From: Streptomyces viridochromogenes
Lineage (GTDB): Bacteria; Actinomycetota; Actinomycetes; Streptomycetales; Streptomycetaceae
Direction of reading: 5' to 3'
NCBI RefSeq assembly: GCF_001270495.1
Contig: NZ_LGUR01000012.1
Coordinates: 1-15,632, forward strand
DNA: 15,632 nucleotides
Position numbers and translations under genes: made by a program. Of the stretch, positions 14,293 to 15,632 are shown one piece after another. The stretch's first letter is position 1. Every line of letters starts with the position of its first letter. The notes under the pieces were generated by a model. It had not been told where the DNA came from, made no database searches, and saw nothing but the letters and a program-made list of their open reading frames with translations.

Positions 14293-14955
14293 ATGTCACT
14301 CGCCCGCGTCCATAACTTCTCCATCTCGCTCGACGGCTTCGGCACCGGTGAGGGCCAGAGCCGGGACACACCGTTCGGCCACGCCGGTGAAAGGCTGCAC
14401 GAGTGGATGTTCGCCACCGGCTTCTGGCACCGCATGACCGGCCGTTCCGGCGGATCCGGCGGCGTCGACGACGCCTTCGCACGGCAGCACGGCCCGGGGA
14501 TCGGTGCCGAGATCATGGGCGCCGGGAAGTTCGGCCCGCCCGGCTGGCACAAGGACCCGGAATGGAAGGGGTGGTGGGGCCCCAACCCGCCCTTCCACAC
14601 GCCGACCTTCGTCCTCACCCATCACCCTCGCCCGTCGATCGAGATGGAGGGCGGCACGACGTTCCACTTCCTCGACGCGTCGCCCGCCCAGGCACTGGAG
14701 ACGGCCCGCGAGGCCGCGGGCGGTCAGGACGTACGCATCGGCGGCGGTGTCACCCTGCTCCGCGACTTCCTCGCCGCCGAGCTCATCGACCACATGCACA
14801 TCGTGGTGGCCCCGATCCTGCTCGGCCGAGGCGAACGCCTCTGGGACGGACTGGAGGGCCTGGAGCAGGCCTACGACATCGAGGCCCTCTCCTCCCCCAG
14901 CGGAGTCACACACCTTTCGTTCACCCGCACGGCCTCGGCCGAGGAACGCGGATAG
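14293..14955 (+). CDS. Dihydrofolate reductase / RibD C-terminal-domain family protein
   Basis: The RibD_C/DHFR superfamily contains NADPH-dependent reductases. Stand-alone actinobacterial members are common and mostly uncharacterised. The 220-residue protein opens with VHNFSISLDGFGTG, the usual first strand. It continues with IGAEIMGAGKFG, TFVLTHHPRPSIEMEGGTTFHFL, then DVRIGGGVTLLRDFLAAELIDHMHIVVAPILLGRGERLW, which is the family's NADPH-binding core and C-terminal strand pair. ATG 14293 has the purine-rich AAGGAAGGGAAGGG shortly upstream; an ATG at 14263 would add ten residues without support. It is unlikely to be the essential folate-pathway DHFR. A GNAT gene follows 61 bp later under its own probable promoter. 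Confidence 0.88.
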   Translation: MSLARVHNFSISLDGFGTGEGQSRDTPFGHAGERLHEWMFATGFWHRMTGRSGGSGGVDDAFARQHGPGIGAEIMGAGKFGPPGWHKDPEWKGWWGPNPPFHTPTFVLTHHPRPSIEMEGGTTFHFLDASPAQALETAREAAGGQDVRIGGGVTLLRDFLAAELIDHMHIVVAPILLGRGERLWDGLEGLEQAYDIEALSSPSGVTHLSFTRTASAEERG

Positions 14956-15003
14956 CCCGAGAAGCCACACAAATTGGCTTGCGGGGCCGCCAACACCCCT
15001 CCC

Positions 15004-15009
15004 CACAAT
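15004..15009 (+). promoter_or_regulatory. -10 box of a probable leaderless promoter (GNAT gene)
   Basis: CACAAT ends 7 nt before ATG 15017, with the in-frame ATG 15008 overlapping the box itself. No ribosome binding site is present. The layout nearly repeats that before the DUF1992 gene (CACAATGA, then CATGACC). Confidence 0.4.
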
Positions 15010-15016
15010 GACCGCC

Positions 15017-15508
15017 ATGACCTGGACCATCACCCCGGAACCCCCCGACTCCCCCACCGCCACCGCGCTCTGGCGGGCGTACTACACGGAGGTCAGCGAC
15101 CGCTACTACCTCCTGCACGAGGGACGCCGTACGGCCCCGGACGAACTGGAACGCGAGATCGCCGCCCACACCGGGGACGACCTCCGGCTCCCCAAGGGCC
15201 AGTTGCTGGTGGCCCGGCACAACGACACCCCGGCGGGCTCAGCGGGCGTAAGACTCCTGGCCCCGGAAACCGCCGAACTGACCCGCGTGTTCATCCACAA
15301 GCCGATGCGCGGCAAGGGCGGCGCCCCCCTCCTGATCCAGACCGCCGAACACACACCCCGAACCCTGGGCGCCCCCCGCATAATCTTGGACACCCGCCAC
15401 GACCTGACAGAGGCCCGCGCCCTCTACACAAAGCTCGGCTACGAGGAAACGCCCCCACACAACAACGACCCCTACGCAGAACACTGGTTCACCAAGCCCC
15501 TGCACTGA
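15017..15508 (+). CDS. GNAT-family N-acetyltransferase
   Basis: GNAT enzymes transfer an acetyl group from acetyl-CoA to an amine. The 163-residue product has the expected layout: an N-terminal helix pair (TALWRAYYTEVSDRYYLL), strands QLLVARHNDTPAGSAGVRLL and AELTRVFIH, the CoA-binding motif A RGKGGA (98-103) with its helix, and the C-terminal RIILDTRHDLTEARALYTKLGYEE of motif B. ATG 15017 is preferred because a CACAAT box lies 7 nt upstream; ATG 15008 (three residues longer) is the alternative. The acceptor amine cannot be inferred. Nothing downstream in the remaining 124 bp supports a further gene. Confidence 0.88.
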   Translation: MTWTITPEPPDSPTATALWRAYYTEVSDRYYLLHEGRRTAPDELEREIAAHTGDDLRLPKGQLLVARHNDTPAGSAGVRLLAPETAELTRVFIHKPMRGKGGAPLLIQTAEHTPRTLGAPRIILDTRHDLTEARALYTKLGYEETPPHNNDPYAEHWFTKPLH

Positions 15509-15632
15509 AGCCCAGCCGGGCCCCCACGAGCCCGCAGCCGCCCACGGCGGGAAGGGGACGTGCCGGGGGGTGTCCGCCCGCAGAGTCCGGTGTCAAGAAA
15601 CGGCACCTCCAGCGCAAGGCCCACCACCGGAC
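15509..15632. other. Right-edge intergenic sequence
   Basis: I see no supported gene start, RNA gene or strong terminator in this GC-rich tail. Short G- and C-runs allow weak pairing, but nothing stands out. Confidence 0.4.

Noticed and set aside
15530..15632. Possible widespread Streptomyces intergenic repeat or a basic peptide frame at the right edge
   Set aside because: The text looked familiar, but I could not confirm a repeat from this window, and no start codon or bias supports a gene.

Overview
The window is very GC-rich. Its genes have third codon positions that are almost all G or C, use frequent GTG starts, and belong to families typical of Streptomyces (DUF397/XRE pairs, a GT87-PAP2 fusion, an actinobacterial split ECF transporter). 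I read it as a chromosomal segment of a Streptomyces or a close relative. I see no rRNA, tRNA, CRISPR array, transposase or integrase, so it looks like core or near-core chromosome.

Left part (1-2700): the 3' half of an ECF-type ABC ATPase, open at the left edge, is coupled by a 4-bp overlap to an S-component-like membrane protein. A 340-bp gene-free stretch with a strong hairpin follows. It leads into a secreted lytic-transglycosylase-like protein that ends in a near-perfect 15-bp-stem terminator. On the opposite strand is a tiny single-span membrane protein.

Sterol-type module (2720-5705): a CYP125-family P450 (minus strand) is divergent from a FadA5-like thiolase (plus strand). This matches the arrangement of the sterol side-chain genes cyp125 and fadA5 in mycobacteria. 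The 214-bp region between them holds two inverted copies of a TAGAAC-N2-GT motif resembling the KstR operator, one before each gene. One copy lies inside the spacer of a good -35/-10 promoter. This is the most interesting signal in the window. A small unknown gene follows the thiolase.

Regulatory cluster (5716-9016): a DUF397 protein with an internally duplicated motif and an XRE/DUF5753 regulator (overlapping genes) are divergent from an RsbW-like ATPase. Together they form a complete whiJ-like triad. The ATPase gene overlaps the TTG start of a large polytopic membrane protein. That gene converges on, and overlaps by 47 bp, a GT87-PAP2 fusion (8970-11036).

Right part (11037-15632): an interrupted small ORF with an in-frame TGA; a set of iterons and tandem 13-mers before a family-3 O-methyltransferase gene; an FHA-domain protein; a DUF1992 protein; two paralogous helical proteins (one membrane-anchored, one soluble); a DHFR/RibD-like reductase; and a GNAT acetyltransferase. 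Two of these genes seem to be leaderless.
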